In this document: positions 1 to 9,077 of the stretch, piece by piece
How the letters are laid out: the number at the start of each line of letters is the position of its first letter
How positions within the stretch are numbered: position 1 is the first letter of the stretch
From: CAWBAT01 sp046331665
GTDB taxonomy: Bacteria; Acidobacteriota; Terriglobia; Versatilivoradales; Versatilivoraceae
Length of the DNA: 64,000 nucleotides
NCBI GenBank assembly: GCA_046331665.1
Contig: JAXLQK010000018.1
Span: 1 to 64,000, forward strand
Direction: 5' to 3'
Translations under genes and position numbers: made by a program
Notes under the pieces: model-generated
The model's input: the letters and a program-made list of their open reading frames with translations, nothing else
Told to the model about the DNA's origin: nothing
Database searches by the model: none

Positions 1-1441
1 CGTGGACCAGAGCGGCAGTAGCCGCTTCCATCATCTCGGCTTCGCTCACCAGATCCCTTCCGTAGCAAATGTTGTTGCGAACGGTGTCGTTAAATAACAC
101 CGTCTCCTGCGTCACCATTCCTATCAATGACCGCAAAGAACTCAAGGTGACGTCGCGGATGTCGATGCCGTCAATGAGGATTTGCCCTGAAGTCGGATCG
201 AAAAAGCGCGGCAGGAGATTGGCCAGTGTGGTTTTTCCCGAACCACTCGAGCCCACCAGCGCGATCACCTGGCCAGAGGTGACGCGAAGATCCACATTCT
301 TCAAAACAGGCAGGCGGCTGTCTTGATAGTTGAAGCTGACATTGCGGAATTCAATCTCGCGGCGAAACTCTTTCAAGGTCAAGGCGCCTGGCTTCTCCAC
401 CACTTCCGGTTTCTCTCGCATGATTTCAAAAACCTTGCCCGAAGCCCCGATGGCTTGCTGGAAGGAATTATAGATACCGCTGATGCGCCGCACCGGGTCG
501 TAAAGCCCCACCAGGGCTGTGATGAATACGCCAAACATTCCCAAGGTTAAATTCGAACGGGAGATTTGATTTTGGATGTAGTAAAAGAGGCCGGCAATGG
601 TAATGGCGCCAACCAGTTCCATGTAAGGCGAGGTGATGGCGTGCATTCTCGCCCAACTGAGGTTAATTCTGGCCAGGCGGCGCGTGGCCGTCTTGAATTT
701 GTTGTACTCAAATCCTTCCATTCCAAAGGCTTTGACGATCCGGTGTCCGACAATCGTTTCCTGCAGGATATTGGTGATCTCTTCCATCTTGTCCTGACTC
801 GAGCGGCTGGTTTTTTGAATCTTTCGCCCGAGATACTTGGCAGGGTAAATGATCAGGGGAGCCAGGGTCAGAGAGATCAGGGCCAAACGCCAGTCAATGG
901 CAAATACCAGGTAAAGAAAAACAATCAGGGTGAGTCCCTGCTTCAGGGCGTCCGCCAGGGTGGTGGAACAGGCAAACTGGATCCGTTCGATATCGTTGGT
1001 GATCCTCGAGATGAGCCGCCCGGTCGAGTGCGTGTGAAAGAAGCTGGAGGATTGGTGAATCACTCGATAATAGACGGCATTCCTCAAATCCATCACCACG
1101 GATTGCCCCAGGTAGCTGAGAAGATAGGTCGAGAAATATTCGGTGAGGCCTTTGACCAGAGTCGTCCCAACGATCATCAGCCCAATGGCGACTGCCAGCG
1201 GCAGGTGAGGAAAAGGATTGATTTGGTCGAGGTAAATCTTCCCGCCAAAGAAAGCAGCTTGGGGCAGAAGTTCAATTCGGGAGACCGTCGTGGAGGGGGA
1301 AAGCAGATTGTCAATGATGGGACGGACGAGTAAGGCGCGGAGCCCTTCCAAAGCCGCCGTGGCCCCCATGAGGATCAGGGCAATAACCAACACGTGAGTG
1401 TAAGGTCTTAGATAGCGGACAATTCCCCATGATTTCAGCAT
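1..1441 (-). CDS. MsbA-like lipid exporter ABC transporter, partial
   Basis: A gene enters from the left edge; about 480 N-terminal residues are present and the C-terminus is outside the window. Translating the minus strand from the ATG at 1441 gives an exporter-type transmembrane region (roughly residues 1-330) followed by the start of an ATPase domain with the Walker A motif GSSGSGKTT and the Q-loop MVTQETVLF. The ABC signature and Walker B would lie beyond the edge. The fused TMD-NBD layout fits the MsbA/LmrA family, which flips lipid A-core or other lipids across the inner membrane. A family 9 LPS glycosyltransferase lies 0.7 kb away on the other strand, which suits an LPS role. The substrate is inferred; a multidrug exporter of the same family is the alternative. 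No clear ribosome binding site precedes the ATG. Confidence 0.85.
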   Translation of the reverse strand, partial: MLKSWGIVRYLRPYTHVLVIALILMGATAALEGLRALLVRPIIDNLLSPSTTVSRIELLPQAAFFGGKIYLDQINPFPHLPLAVAIGLMIVGTTLVKGLTEYFSTYLLSYLGQSVVMDLRNAVYYRVIHQSSSFFHTHSTGRLISRITNDIERIQFACSTTLADALKQGLTLIVFLYLVFAIDWRLALISLTLAPLIIYPAKYLGRKIQKTSRSSQDKMEEITNILQETIVGHRIVKAFGMEGFEYNKFKTATRRLARINLSWARMHAITSPYMELVGAITIAGLFYYIQNQISRSNLTLGMFGVFITALVGLYDPVRRISGIYNSFQQAIGASGKVFEIMREKPEVVEKPGALTLKEFRREIEFRNVSFNYQDSRLPVLKNVDLRVTSGQVIALVGSSGSGKTTLANLLPRFFDPTSGQILIDGIDIRDVTLSSLRSLIGMVTQETVLFNDTVRNNICYGRDLVSEAEMMEAATAALVH

Positions 1442-1532
1442 TCGAATGGTTCTCTGATGAGGACCCCTGCGCTCCGAGCGGGAAATTATCTGCTTTTGGC
1501 TGATTTGTCAAGGTTTACGGGCGGGAGGGGAA

Positions 1533-1621
1533 GTACGGGATGCGAGGGACGGGATAGGGGATGGGGATGGGAAAGGAGGGATACGGGATACGAGATGCGA
1601 GATGCGGGATTCGAGATGCGG
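1533..1621. repeat. Degenerate short tandem repeat (ggatacg/gagatgcg type)
   Basis: A purine-rich stretch is built from degenerate 7-8 base units such as gggatgcgag, ggatacggg and gagatgcg. The unit slips and varies, so it is a decayed simple repeat and not an array with spacers. Any reading frame through it is low-complexity and unlikely to be coding. Confidence 0.7.
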
Positions 1622-1710
1622 AAATCTAAACTGGCCGCGAATGAACGGGAATATAGGTGCTAACGTTTCGCTTCTGTAGCAGGGACCGCTGGCCGTGGGC
1701 CCGGGTCTCT

Positions 1711-2074
1711 GACCGCCGAAAGGCAGCAACTTACCAAATGACGACGCTCATAGAGCGCCGCTACAGCAGCTTTCCTTCAAAAACCCACGGCAGGAAAAGC
1801 GTCTTGCCGTGGCTACCCAGACGTTTGATTTACGAATGCCAGCAAGCTGGCATCCCCCAAAGCGGGAGCAAGCTCCCGCACTCCAAAATGGGTGATCGCC
1901 GAAAGACAGCAACTTACCAAATAACGACGCTCATAGAGCGACGCTACAGCAGCTTTCCTTCAAAAGCCCACGGCAGGAGAAACGTTTTGCCGTGGCTACC
2001 CAGACCTTTGATTTACGAATGCCAGCAAGCTGGCATTCCCCAAAGCGGGAGCAAGCTCCCGCACTCCAAAATGG
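1711..2074. repeat. Two 181-bp direct repeats containing palindromes
   Basis: Copy 1 is 1711-1891 and copy 2 is 1894-2074, about 95% identical by eye. Each copy contains three short hairpin-forming palindromes: cgctc-ata-gagcg, gccag-caag-ctggc and gggag-caag-ctccc. The first palindrome recurs in the 92-bp array at 4516-4724. This looks like a REP/BIME-type dispersed element. The only reading frame through it merely translates the repeat, so I do not call a gene. Confidence 0.85.
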
Positions 2075-2108
2075 CTCCTCCATGATGAGAGATTAATTCA
2101 TCATCAGG

Positions 2109-2130
2109 ATCCATCCGGATGGATTATACT
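2109..2130 (+). promoter_or_regulatory. 16-bp perfect palindrome abutting a TATACT box
   Basis: Positions 2109-2124 read atccatccggatggat, a perfect inverted repeat, directly followed by TATACT (2125-2130), which matches a sigma-70 -10 box. No good -35 box is seen at the expected spacing. The geometry resembles an operator overlapping a promoter. If so, the ATG at 2119 lies upstream of the transcription start and the downstream glycosyltransferase would begin later. Confidence 0.4.
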
Positions 2131-3345
2131 GTTCAAACGTTACAGGCAAAAAGCTTCCACCGGACCTTTCCGGGAACAGACATAGCTCGCCTTGTTGACC
2201 ACCTGCTTCAGGAGAAAGATGGGAAATTACGAATCAGCCCGATGGTGAAGAAACCGACCCAGGAAATGCCTGACACCGTGTCTTCGCCGAATTCCCTGCA
2301 CTCCATAGAGCCCCAAAGAATCCTGGTCATCCGTTTTGGCCGGCTGGGCGACGTCGTTTTGATGATCCCTGCGCTCCGTGCTTTGCGTCGGCACTGGCCT
2401 CAAGCCAAGATCGATTTTATCGTCGACCATCGCTATGAGGCGGTACCCCGAATGTGTTCGGCCGTCTCCGAAGTTCTTCCCCTCAATCGTCTGCAATTGC
2501 GTGATGGGAACAAGCTGACTTCGATCATGAACGTCTTCAAGCTGGCCGAAATCATTCGCAAAAGACACTATGATCTGGTTCTTGATTTCCACAGTTTCCG
2601 GGAAACGAATTTACTGGCCTGGCACTCCAGGGCGCGGTGGCGCCTGGGGCTGAAACGGGTTCACAGCCCTTATTATTCGTTTTGCTTCAACCTTCCACCG
2701 GTCCCGGAAGATGATCATCTTCACGTCTCCGAAGTTTTTTTATCCCTGCTGGCCCCCTTTGGAATTCAAGGAGACCTCAACGACTGCCTGCTGGAGCTGC
2801 CAGCAGAAAGCCTGGCTGAAGCGGACCGTTTCTTGGAACAGCACGGCATCTCTCCGCGATCGTTGGTCGTTGGCTTGAATGTGGGTGCCGGATCAGAGGC
2901 AAGGACCTGGCCCCATGAAAAATTCGCCCAGTTGGGACAAGAAATTCTGAGAGTCCACGATGGATACATTGTCTTATTCAGCGGGCCGCAGGAAGACGAG
3001 ATTGCAACACGCATTGTTCAGAGGCTCGGGTCGAACAGGGTAGTGGCGGCTTTGAACTTCCCTCTTCCAAAATTGGCTGCCACCTTCCGCCGTTGCGCCG
3101 TGGTGGTGAGCAATGATACGGGTCCCATGCACCTCGCGGCATCAGTCGGGGTCCCCACGTTGGGTTTATTCAGTGTGGCCCGGCCGGAACATTACCGCCC
3201 GCTCGGGAAATTGAGCCGATACATTAAGTCCACCTCCATTGGCTCTCTGGAGGTTGACGAGGTTTACGCTGAATTTGAACGCGTCTTGGCACTCACGCGG
3301 GTTCAGCAGTCTTCCTCCCCGGTGCGAGGGAGCGAAATGGCATGA
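2119..3345 (+). CDS. Glycosyltransferase family 9 (heptosyltransferase-like)
   Basis: The 408-residue frame contains the GT9 core from about residue 66: an N-terminal Rossmann segment ILVIRFGRLGDVVLMIPALR and the C-terminal donor-site motif SNDTGPMHLAASVGVP. GT9 enzymes transfer ADP-heptose or related sugars onto the LPS inner core at the cytoplasmic face of the inner membrane. The first 40-60 residues look unlike the family. ATG codons at 2242 or 2266 are plausible true starts, especially since a promoter-like box covers 2125-2130. None of these starts has a convincing Shine-Dalgarno sequence. The stop overlaps the next gene by 4 bases, so the two are probably translated together. The exact acceptor (WaaC, WaaF or another) cannot be assigned. 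Confidence 0.85.
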   Translation: MDYTVQTLQAKSFHRTFPGTDIARLVDHLLQEKDGKLRISPMVKKPTQEMPDTVSSPNSLHSIEPQRILVIRFGRLGDVVLMIPALRALRRHWPQAKIDFIVDHRYEAVPRMCSAVSEVLPLNRLQLRDGNKLTSIMNVFKLAEIIRKRHYDLVLDFHSFRETNLLAWHSRARWRLGLKRVHSPYYSFCFNLPPVPEDDHLHVSEVFLSLLAPFGIQGDLNDCLLELPAESLAEADRFLEQHGISPRSLVVGLNVGAGSEARTWPHEKFAQLGQEILRVHDGYIVLFSGPQEDEIATRIVQRLGSNRVVAALNFPLPKLAATFRRCAVVVSNDTGPMHLAASVGVPTLGLFSVARPEHYRPLGKLSRYIKSTSIGSLEVDEVYAEFERVLALTRVQQSSSPVRGSEMA

Positions 3346-4460
3346 CACTGCCCGACCCTTCGGCAAGTTCAAAAGTCCGCCAGTATCCCTGTCCGGGGTG
3401 CTCGGCAGAACTGGTGTTTGAGCCCAAGAATGGGCGGCTCACCTGCCCTTATTGCGGACGTGAGGAAGAAATCCCCGCCAGTGCCTCCGCCATCCAGGAA
3501 AGATCCTACCAGAGCTACCTGGATTTAAAGCCGGAACGATTTCAAACCGTTGAAACCGGTGTGCTGGAAGTTCACTGCCAGCAATGCGGCGCCAGCGTGG
3601 TCTTCCAGCCGCCGCTGGTGGCAGGGCACTGTGATTTCTGCGGCTCTCCCCTGGTGGCCCAGCCTTCGGTCCCCGCCCCCGTCCTGGCGCCTGAATCGGT
3701 TCTGCCATTCGCCTTTCCGCAATCACGGGCTGCCGAATCGATTAAATCCTGGCTGGCCTCACGCTGGTTCGCCCCGAACAGCCTGGTCCATTTGGCTCGA
3801 CAAGAAATCGTGAGCGGGGTGTACCTTCCCTACTGGACTTTCGATGCCCACACGTTGAGTTACTACGAAGGAGAACGCGGGGATTATTATTGGGAGAGCG
3901 AAACCTATTCGACGACAGATGAACAAGGGAGATCCGTCACCAGGACACGCCAAGTCCGCAGGACGGCCTGGCGTCCCGCTTCCGGTCAAGTGGAGCGTTG
4001 GTTCGATGATGTCCTCATTCCCGCCACTCGCTCCATTCCCACGGCACGGGTGAAAGCGCTCGAACCCTGGGATCTCGTCCAGCTCAAGCCTTATCAGGGG
4101 GCTTATCTATCAGGATTCAAGGCCCAACGCTATCAAGTCGACCCGCAGGCCGGATTTGAAGAGGCCAAGCAGGAAATGAGTGGTGTGATCTCCGGCGATA
4201 TCCGACGGGATATCGGCGGCGACGAGCAACGGATTCATCAGGTCTCAACCTCCTATACCGCCATTACTTTCAAGCACTTGCTCCTGCCAGTCTGGATCAG
4301 TGCCTATCGATTCCGGGACCAGGGGTATCAAGTCATCGTGAATGCCCAAACGGGCGAAGTTCAGGGCGACCGGCCCTATAGTCCATTGAAGATCGTTGCC
4401 TTGGTTGTGATTTTGGCTTTTGTCTTGATGTTGTTGATCTTTTTCTCGCAGCAAAATTGA
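3342..4460 (+). CDS. Double zinc-ribbon membrane-anchored protein of unknown function
   Basis: This 372-residue protein starts with an ATGA overlap on the glycosyltransferase gene. It has two N-terminal zinc ribbons, CPGC...CPYC (about residues 13-40) and CQQC...CDFC (about 72-100). A central region rich in W, Y and R follows, and a single hydrophobic helix ends the protein (about 345-367, IVALVVILAFVLMLLIFF). The layout suggests a tail-anchored inner-membrane protein with a cytosolic metal-binding head. The ribbons resemble those of uncharacterised TFIIB-type zinc-ribbon proteins in many bacteria, for which I know no defined function. Coupling to a GT9 gene hints at an envelope link, but that is inference only. 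Confidence 0.75.
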   Translation: MTLPDPSASSKVRQYPCPGCSAELVFEPKNGRLTCPYCGREEEIPASASAIQERSYQSYLDLKPERFQTVETGVLEVHCQQCGASVVFQPPLVAGHCDFCGSPLVAQPSVPAPVLAPESVLPFAFPQSRAAESIKSWLASRWFAPNSLVHLARQEIVSGVYLPYWTFDAHTLSYYEGERGDYYWESETYSTTDEQGRSVTRTRQVRRTAWRPASGQVERWFDDVLIPATRSIPTARVKALEPWDLVQLKPYQGAYLSGFKAQRYQVDPQAGFEEAKQEMSGVISGDIRRDIGGDEQRIHQVSTSYTAITFKHLLLPVWISAYRFRDQGYQVIVNAQTGEVQGDRPYSPLKIVALVVILAFVLMLLIFFSQQN

Positions 4461-4515
4461 AACTACCGTATTCGGAACCGTAGCTTCCGGTCGACATGAG
4501 ACGACTTACAAAAAG

Positions 4516-4724
4516 CCGGCGCTCATAGAGCGCCGCTACAACATGAGCACCCCTTGCAAGGCGGTCTGTGACCACGGGATCCCACTAGTAGAGGTGATCA
4601 CATTGGACCGGCGCTCATAGAGCGCCGCTACAACATGAGCACCCCCTGTAGCGACCGTCTGTGACCGCCGAATCCACTAGTAGAGGTGATCACATTGGAC
4701 CGGCGCTCATAGGGCGCCGCTACA
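4516..4724. repeat. Tandem array of a 92-bp repeat with a GGCGCTC hairpin
   Basis: The unit begins at 4516, 4608 and 4700, an exact 92-base period. Two copies are full length and the third is cut after about 25 bases. Each begins with ccggcgctcatagagcgcc, a 7-bp stem with an ATA loop (agggcgcc in copy 3). The same palindrome sits in the 181-bp repeats near 1745 and 1928. Together with flanking sequence it fills the 4461-4779 gap; no gene is seen there. Confidence 0.85.
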
Positions 4725-4779
4725 GACCCTTTACCCAAAAATACCATCCAAGACCATGACTACAAGAGGCCTTTTCAAC

Positions 4780-6078
4780 ATGAAAAAAATTGCAATCCAG
4801 GTTCTATACAGATTTTTATTTCTTCCATTCTTAGCCGCAACCCTCTTGGCGGCGGAAGCCCCCTATGAAATTCTTCTCAAAGGGGGGACCGTCATCGACC
4901 CTCAGAACGGAATCCATGGCAAGCGCGACGTGGCGATTCAAGATGGGAAGATTGCCGCCATGTCGGAAGCCATTGCCGAGTCCAGCGCCCGCAAGGTGAT
5001 TGATGTCAGCGGATTGATTGTCACGCCGGGCCTTGTCGACATTCACACGCACCTTTATGCCACGGCGGGATACCGCAATGCCTGGGCAGGCGACAACAGC
5101 GTATTGCCTGATGGCTTCAGCTTTCGGTCGGGTGTTACGACGATGGTGGATGCTGGGAGCGCCGGATGGAGAAATTTCGAGGATTTCAAGAATCGAGTCA
5201 TCGACCGGGCCCAAACCAGGGTGTTTGCTCTGCTAAATATCGTCGGCTTGGGCATGATCAGCGAAAGCATTGAACAAAACCTTCAGGACATGGAGCCCAA
5301 GGTGACGGCTGAAATGGCCGGCAAATATAAGGATGTCGTTGTAGGGATCAAGACCGCCCATTATCAGGGACCGGATTGGACGCCGATTGAGCGCGCAATA
5401 GAGGCTGGAACTCAGGCCAATATACCGGTCATGGTCGATTTCGGGGCTTTCCGGGAGGAACGCCCCTTCGATCTCCTGGTGACTGAAAAACTTCGCCCGG
5501 GTGACATTGCCACTCACCTGTTTCGCGGTCCGGTACCCTTCCTGGATCGTGATGGAAACCTCTACAGCTACTTGGACAAAGCCCGGAAGAAGGGGGTCAA
5601 ATTCGATGTCGGACATGGCGGGGGAAGCTTTGTTTTTCGAAATGCCGCGGTCAGCATTCAGGTCGGGTTTTTCCCGGACTCCATATCCACCGATCTGCAT
5701 GGCGGAAGCATGAATGCCGGTATGATGGACATGGTAACCCTCATGTCCAAAATGCTGGTCTTGGGAGTTCCGCTAGCCGACGTGATTCGCGAGTCCACCA
5801 CAAATCCGGCCCAGATGATCCATCATCCGGAGCTCGGTCATCTGTCCGTCGGGGCCACGGCTGATATTGCCGTATTGAATTTAATGAATGGACACTTTGG
5901 ATATGTTGATGCCCACGGAGGGAAGATCGAGGGAAGCCAACGACTCATTTGTGAAATGACTTTTAAAGGTGGGAAAGTCGTTTGGGATTGGAATGGCAGG
6001 AGCGCGCGCGACTACCACCTCCTGGGGTTCACCTATGGGAATCTCAAAACCGATCAGGTGGTTCTCCCTAAACCTTGA
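4780..6078 (+). CDS. Secreted amidohydrolase/deacetylase-family metallohydrolase
   Basis: From the ATG at 4780 the protein has 432 residues and begins with a Sec-type signal peptide (MKKIAIQVLYRFLFLPFLAA), so this start is preferred over an upstream ATG at 4756. It belongs to the amidohydrolase superfamily. Visible metal-site residues are the HTH motif (H88, H90), the lysine in GIKTAHY (K191, likely carbamylated), the histidine in THLFRG and the aspartate in STDLHGG (D305). The overall pattern matches the EF_0837/AHA_3915-type dihydroorotase-like deacetylases, whose substrates are small N-acyl compounds or are unknown. Export is unusual for this family and points to an extracytoplasmic substrate. 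Its 3' end overlaps the convergent ppk gene by 25 bases. Confidence 0.85.
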   Translation: MKKIAIQVLYRFLFLPFLAATLLAAEAPYEILLKGGTVIDPQNGIHGKRDVAIQDGKIAAMSEAIAESSARKVIDVSGLIVTPGLVDIHTHLYATAGYRNAWAGDNSVLPDGFSFRSGVTTMVDAGSAGWRNFEDFKNRVIDRAQTRVFALLNIVGLGMISESIEQNLQDMEPKVTAEMAGKYKDVVVGIKTAHYQGPDWTPIERAIEAGTQANIPVMVDFGAFREERPFDLLVTEKLRPGDIATHLFRGPVPFLDRDGNLYSYLDKARKKGVKFDVGHGGGSFVFRNAAVSIQVGFFPDSISTDLHGGSMNAGMMDMVTLMSKMLVLGVPLADVIRESTTNPAQMIHHPELGHLSVGATADIAVLNLMNGHFGYVDAHGGKIEGSQRLICEMTFKGGKVVWDWNGRSARDYHLLGFTYGNLKTDQVVLPKP

Positions 6079-8219
6079 CGCAGGAGCCAGCTCTGACTGT
6101 TAATGGAAGGTTGGCCGTTCCCCATCACCGGCCGCAAGTAGATCCCATCGCTGGTCATCACCCGCCCTTTGATGTTGTCAGCCAAATAGACGGCCAGTAC
6201 TTCCTCTCTTAAATATTGGATATGCTTCGGGCTTTCCACGGGAAAGAGGACTTCGACGCGATGATTGAGATTGCGGGGCATCAGGTCGGCACTGCCCAGA
6301 TAAATTTCCTCCTGACCTCCATTGTGAAAGTAGAAAATTCGGCTATGCTCCAGGAATCGGCCGACGATGCTTCTGACGCGGATGTTTCCACTCACCTCCT
6401 GTAGATCCGGACGCAGAGAGCAGATGCCGCGCACAATCAAATCAATCTGGACTCCCGCCTGAGAGGCCTGATAGAGCAGGCGAATCATTGAGGTATCGAT
6501 CAGCGAATTCATCTTAAAGATCAACCGCCCCTGCCGCCCTTGCTGTTGGTGGCGAATTTCTCTGCGAATGAGGCTTTCCAGACGGTCCCGTAAGTTAATC
6601 GGGGCAACCAGCAGTTTTCGATAATTCGTCTTGGCGGAATATCCCGTCAGATAATTAAACAAGTCCGTGGCATCGGCGCCTATGGCTTCGTCACAAATAA
6701 AATAGCCCAAGTCCGTATAGAGTTGGGCCGTCACCGGATTGTAATTTCCCGTGGAAAGGTGCACGTAGCGGCGAATGTTATTCCCTTCGCGGCGGACGAC
6801 CAGGGCAATCTTGGAGTGCGTTTTCAAGCCAAGAAGGCCATAAACGACGTGGACGCCCTCGCGTTCCAGAGCGCGGGCCCAATGAATGTTGCTTTCCTCG
6901 TCGAAACGGGCCTTCAGTTCCACCAAGGCGGCAACCTGCTTGCCGTTTTCCTGGGCTTTCAAGAGGGCTTCGACAATGGGTGAATTCCGCCCAATCCGAT
7001 ACAGTGTCATCTTGATCGCCAGTACATCAGGGTCGTTGGCGGCGGCCTGCAGGAAGTCAACGACCGGGGCAAAAGAATCGAACGGATGATGCAAGAGGAT
7101 GGGCTCTTTGCGGATGAGGGAGAAATAATCCACTGAATCAACCGAACGATCCAACCCCTGAGGAATGGCCGGGAGGAAGGAGACTTCCTTCAAGTCATAG
7201 CGATCCAGGTTGCACAGCGCCATCAAACGGCTGATGCCCAGAGGGCCATCGACGGCGTATACATCTCCGGAAGTGATTTCGAGGTTGCTCACCAGCAGAT
7301 CGAGGATATGGGCCGGCATCGACTTGTTGACGGTCAGGCGCACGACCGTCCCGAAGCGGCGCTGGCGAACACTTTCTTCGATGGTTTCCAGCAGATCGTC
7401 CGCTTCCAGCTCCTGGATGACCATGTCGGCGTTGCGCGTCACGCGAAACGGATGCACTTCCAGAATCTCCATCCCGGGAAAGAGGGCCTTCAAATTGGCG
7501 GTGATGACCTGGTCAAGCCATACAAAGGAGTGGCACTTCGGCCCCGGCAATGGAATTTCGGGTTCCGTCCCATTGGTTTGAAGCGGGACTAATTGGGGAA
7601 GGGTCCCCGGAACCTTGACCCGGGCAAAATGCTCTTCACCCTCTCGATCCCGGATGAGGATCCCGAGATTCAAGCTAAGGTTCGAAATGTGAGGGAACGG
7701 CCGACCCGGATCGAAGGCTAGAGGCGTTAATACAGGAAACACCACCTCTTCAAAATAGCGGTCGACTTCACCTTTTTGATCGAGGTTGAGGTCCGCATAA
7801 TCCACCAAGTAGACCCCGGCCTGGCGAAGCGCCGGGATCAACTCCATCACCAGACAGCGGCGTGATCGCTCAATCAGTTTGAGCGCAGCGTTTCGAACAG
7901 CCACCATCTGGGCGGCCGGAGTGAGCCCATCCGGGGAAATGTCATGTACGCCGGCTTCAATTTGTTGTTTCAAGCCGGCCACACGAACCATGAAGAATTC
8001 GTCAAGATTCGACCCGACGATGGATAGAAACTTCACGCGCTCGAGGAGAGGGTTCCGTTCATCCTCCGCTTCTTCCAATACCCGGAGCTGAAATTCTAAT
8101 AAACTGAGTTCGCGGTTGATATAATAGCTGGGGTTTTCTAAATCAATGGCGGCATTCTGATCAACGTTGACGGGCGGCATGGGAGATCCCCTGCGACTGG
8201 AAATTTCGTAGCCGCTCAT
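6054..8219 (-). CDS. ppk1: Polyphosphate kinase 1
   Basis: The 721-residue protein matches PPK1, which reversibly transfers the gamma phosphate of ATP to polyphosphate. The N-terminal region carries YINRELSLLEFQLRVLEEA. The phosphohistidine motif HLSTGNYNP lies near residue 485, and the second conserved histidine is in HSRIFYFHNGG. Length is close to the family norm of about 690. An in-frame ATG at 8180, preceded by aggggat, has a better ribosome binding site than the ATG at 8219 and may be the real start. The gene is monocistronic here and overlaps the convergent amidohydrolase by 25 bases. No exopolyphosphatase or phosphate-transport gene is adjacent. Confidence 0.95.
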   Translation of the reverse strand: MSGYEISSRRGSPMPPVNVDQNAAIDLENPSYYINRELSLLEFQLRVLEEAEDERNPLLERVKFLSIVGSNLDEFFMVRVAGLKQQIEAGVHDISPDGLTPAAQMVAVRNAALKLIERSRRCLVMELIPALRQAGVYLVDYADLNLDQKGEVDRYFEEVVFPVLTPLAFDPGRPFPHISNLSLNLGILIRDREGEEHFARVKVPGTLPQLVPLQTNGTEPEIPLPGPKCHSFVWLDQVITANLKALFPGMEILEVHPFRVTRNADMVIQELEADDLLETIEESVRQRRFGTVVRLTVNKSMPAHILDLLVSNLEITSGDVYAVDGPLGISRLMALCNLDRYDLKEVSFLPAIPQGLDRSVDSVDYFSLIRKEPILLHHPFDSFAPVVDFLQAAANDPDVLAIKMTLYRIGRNSPIVEALLKAQENGKQVAALVELKARFDEESNIHWARALEREGVHVVYGLLGLKTHSKIALVVRREGNNIRRYVHLSTGNYNPVTAQLYTDLGYFICDEAIGADATDLFNYLTGYSAKTNYRKLLVAPINLRDRLESLIRREIRHQQQGRQGRLIFKMNSLIDTSMIRLLYQASQAGVQIDLIVRGICSLRPDLQEVSGNIRVRSIVGRFLEHSRIFYFHNGGQEEIYLGSADLMPRNLNHRVEVLFPVESPKHIQYLREEVLAVYLADNIKGRVMTSDGIYLRPVMGNGQPSINSQSWLLRQGLGRTT

Positions 8220-8276
8220 TTTACATGATCCAAGCCAGAAAGGCGAAATTATCCGTTTCTAGGAAAAGGTCCGTTT

Positions 8277-9077
8277 ATGGCACAGAGAAATCGATGGCTG
8301 GCTGGGGGTGTGCTCTCAATCATGTGTTATGTCGGTTGCAATTCTGTCCCTGACGCGTGGCAGGGGAAATGGGTGGACATGAGCTATCCCTTTGATAGTA
8401 CAACAATTTACTGGCCAACCGAGGAGGGGTTCCTGCTGCAAAAGGAGGCCGAAGGGCTTACTCCCAAGGGGTATTTCTACGCTGCAAACCGGTTTACCTG
8501 TGCCGAGCATGGGGGCACCCATATGGATGCTCCTTATCATTTCTCCGCGGATGGGCAAACTACTGACAAGATACCTTTAGACAAACTCTTTGGACCGGGC
8601 GTGGTAATCGACGTTTCTGCAGAGTGTGAAAATAACCCCAATTTCCAAATCCCGGCGAGTGCGCTCCAAAACTGGGAAATTAAACATAACACAAGGCTTG
8701 ATGGCAAGATGGTCCTTTTTAGAACAGGCTATGGGAAATACTGGCCAAACAGGAAACAGTATTTGGGAACTGAGGAAAAAGGGCCCAACGCTGTTCTCCA
8801 ATTGCATTTCCCCGGCCTCCATCCGGAGGCGGCGCGCTGGCTCGCCACCGAGCGAACTCCCAAGGCGGTTGGCCTCGATACGGCAAGCATCGATTTCGGA
8901 CAGTCCACCCTTTTTGAAAGCCATGTGGCGTTGCTGGGAAGAAATATTCCGGTGCTGGAGAATGTGGCGTCACTCGATCAACTTCCTGAAGAAGGATTCA
9001 GGCTGCTGGCATTCCCGATGAATATCAAAGGAGGAAGCGGCGGGCCGGTTCGCATCGCCGCATTCCTTCCTAACTGA
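8277..9077 (+). CDS. Cyclase-family (kynurenine formamidase-like) exported hydrolase
   Basis: This 266-residue protein has a short hydrophobic N-terminus ending near a cysteine (MCYVGCNS), which could be a weak lipobox or a signal peptide. It then carries the cyclase-family metal motif HGGTHMDAPYHF (about residues 80-91). Family members are Mn/Zn-dependent hydrolases acting on amides or lactones such as N-formylkynurenine, or on isatin. The substrate here is unknown. It is divergent from ppk1 and is not clearly in an operon. Confidence is high for the family and low for the reaction. Confidence 0.8.
   Translation: MAQRNRWLAGGVLSIMCYVGCNSVPDAWQGKWVDMSYPFDSTTIYWPTEEGFLLQKEAEGLTPKGYFYAANRFTCAEHGGTHMDAPYHFSADGQTTDKIPLDKLFGPGVVIDVSAECENNPNFQIPASALQNWEIKHNTRLDGKMVLFRTGYGKYWPNRKQYLGTEEKGPNAVLQLHFPGLHPEAARWLATERTPKAVGLDTASIDFGQSTLFESHVALLGRNIPVLENVASLDQLPEEGFRLLAFPMNIKGGSGGPVRIAAFLPN

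Noticed and set aside
566..1333. 255-codon open frame antisense to the ABC transporter
   Set aside because: The minus strand gives a continuous MsbA-like protein with Walker A; the plus-strand frame has no support.
1533..1621. Short genes on either strand through the degenerate repeat
   Set aside because: The translations are low-complexity products of the repeat unit.
1711..2074. Possible CRISPR array or short gene in the repeats
   Set aside because: Only two long copies with no unique spacers. The frame through them simply translates the repeat and lacks gene-like composition.
4516..4724. Possible CRISPR array
   Set aside because: The 92-base unit repeats as a whole; there are no variable spacers between short repeats.
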